A DNA stretch of 13,260 nucleotides from Chloroflexota bacterium (lineage in GTDB: Bacteria > Chloroflexota > Dehalococcoidia > Lucifugimonadales > JADFKI01), in assembly GCA_022565015.1 (NCBI GenBank), contig JADFKI010000069.1, positions 1-13,260 on the forward strand, given 5' to 3'. The translations under genes were made by a program, and so were the position numbers. Under the pieces are notes generated by a model. It was not told the origin of the DNA and did not search any database. It saw only the letters and a program-made list of their open reading frames with translations. Positions 12,980 to 13,260 of this stretch are shown in pieces. Within the stretch, counting starts at the first letter, position 1. Each line of letters begins with the position of its first letter.

Positions 12980-13260
12980 ATGCCGCAATTCAAAGGCCCC
13001 GAGAGCAGCAAAACAAAGCCAACCCGCCGACAGAAGTCCAGATACGAAGCATCCACTCGAGAGCATTCACAATTCGAGCCCTCCGCTGGCTCGAAGAATA
13101 TGACTCAACCCAGGGAAGCTCTCCCAGGGACCGACTTCAATCAGGCCACATTCGAGCGCGACGCAGCCCTTCTCGGCGATGGTCGCCTGTCACATTCAAT
13201 GTACGCGCGGCAACGCGCAATGATGGTGCGGCAGATACAGCGTGATTACGGCAATAGGTA
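12980..13260 (+). CDS. Unrecognised protein, 5' part only (runs off the window)
   Basis: An open frame of 93 codons begins at ATG 12980, preceded by GGAG (12968-12971), and stays open to the window end. The first 45 residues are polar and basic (MPQFKGPESSKTKPTRRQKS and on), probably disordered. Then come a charged helix (about 55-75) and MYARQRAMMVRQIQRDYGNR, which resembles the LQxxxGNRYVQR-type motif seen near the N-termini of some DUF4157/eCIS-associated and toxin-like proteins. That resemblance is from memory of the motif and weak. There is no signal peptide. It is the first probable gene of the element that begins at the broken tRNA-Thr. Confidence 0.55.
   Translation, partial: MPQFKGPESSKTKPTRRQKSRYEASTREHSQFEPSAGSKNMTQPREALPGTDFNQATFERDAALLGDGRLSHSMYARQRAMMVRQIQRDYGNR

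Noticed and set aside
12812..13066. 84-codon minus-strand frame with a hydrophobic start
   Set aside because: It overlaps the well-initiated plus-strand gene at 12980 and has no ribosome-binding site; the hydrophobicity looks like chance.

Overview
The window looks like the chromosome of an uncultured bacterium, most likely a Chloroflexota of the Dehalococcoidia/SAR202 type. This is inferred from protein flavour, gene order and frequent GTG/TTG starts, not from a phylogeny. The right two thirds is core genome. The left quarter and the right end are accessory DNA with clear traces of integration.

Left part (1-3300). A decayed group 1 truncated-haemoglobin gene (minus strand, frameshifted, 5' end lost) is followed by a small mobile module on the plus strand: a 66-residue excisionase-like HTH protein, a 150-residue PD-(D/E)xK-like protein and a large serine recombinase. 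The module has good sigma-70-type promoters, a strong terminator after the HTH gene, and an AT-rich region with paired 15-bp repeats before the recombinase. The 3' end of the recombinase frame runs through the 3' half of a tRNA gene, which looks like an attachment-site scar.

Middle (3300-7200). A metallo-beta-lactamase-fold hydrolase gene lies between inverted copies of one transposon-like end. The right copy belongs to a complete 212-bp MITE-like element with 13-bp terminal repeats, TAA target duplications and a long hairpin. It sits exactly at the stop codon of a PPi-type phosphofructokinase gene. The phosphofructokinase gene is divergent from a LarA-family (nickel-pincer lactate racemase-like) gene with all known cofactor residues.

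Right core (7200-12150, minus strand). This is the classic tRNA-Tyr, tRNA-Thr(GGT), tuf, rpmG, secE, nusG, rplK, rplA, rplJ, rplL cluster. An L10-type leader with an intrinsic attenuator precedes rplJ. The rplL product is unusual: a 16-residue segment of its N-terminal dimerisation helix is present three times in tandem, with nearly identical 48-bp DNA copies.

Right end (12150-13260). Upstream of tRNA-Tyr, where many bacteria carry tRNA-Thr(TGT) (compare thrU-tyrU-glyT-thrT-tufB in E. coli), only the 3' half of such a tRNA remains. It breaks off at the anticodon loop and is followed by foreign-looking DNA: short repeats, a trinucleotide-like tract, a three-copy 54-bp tandem repeat and the start of a gene cut by the window edge. 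I read this as the junction of an element integrated into tRNA-Thr(TGT), continuing to the right.
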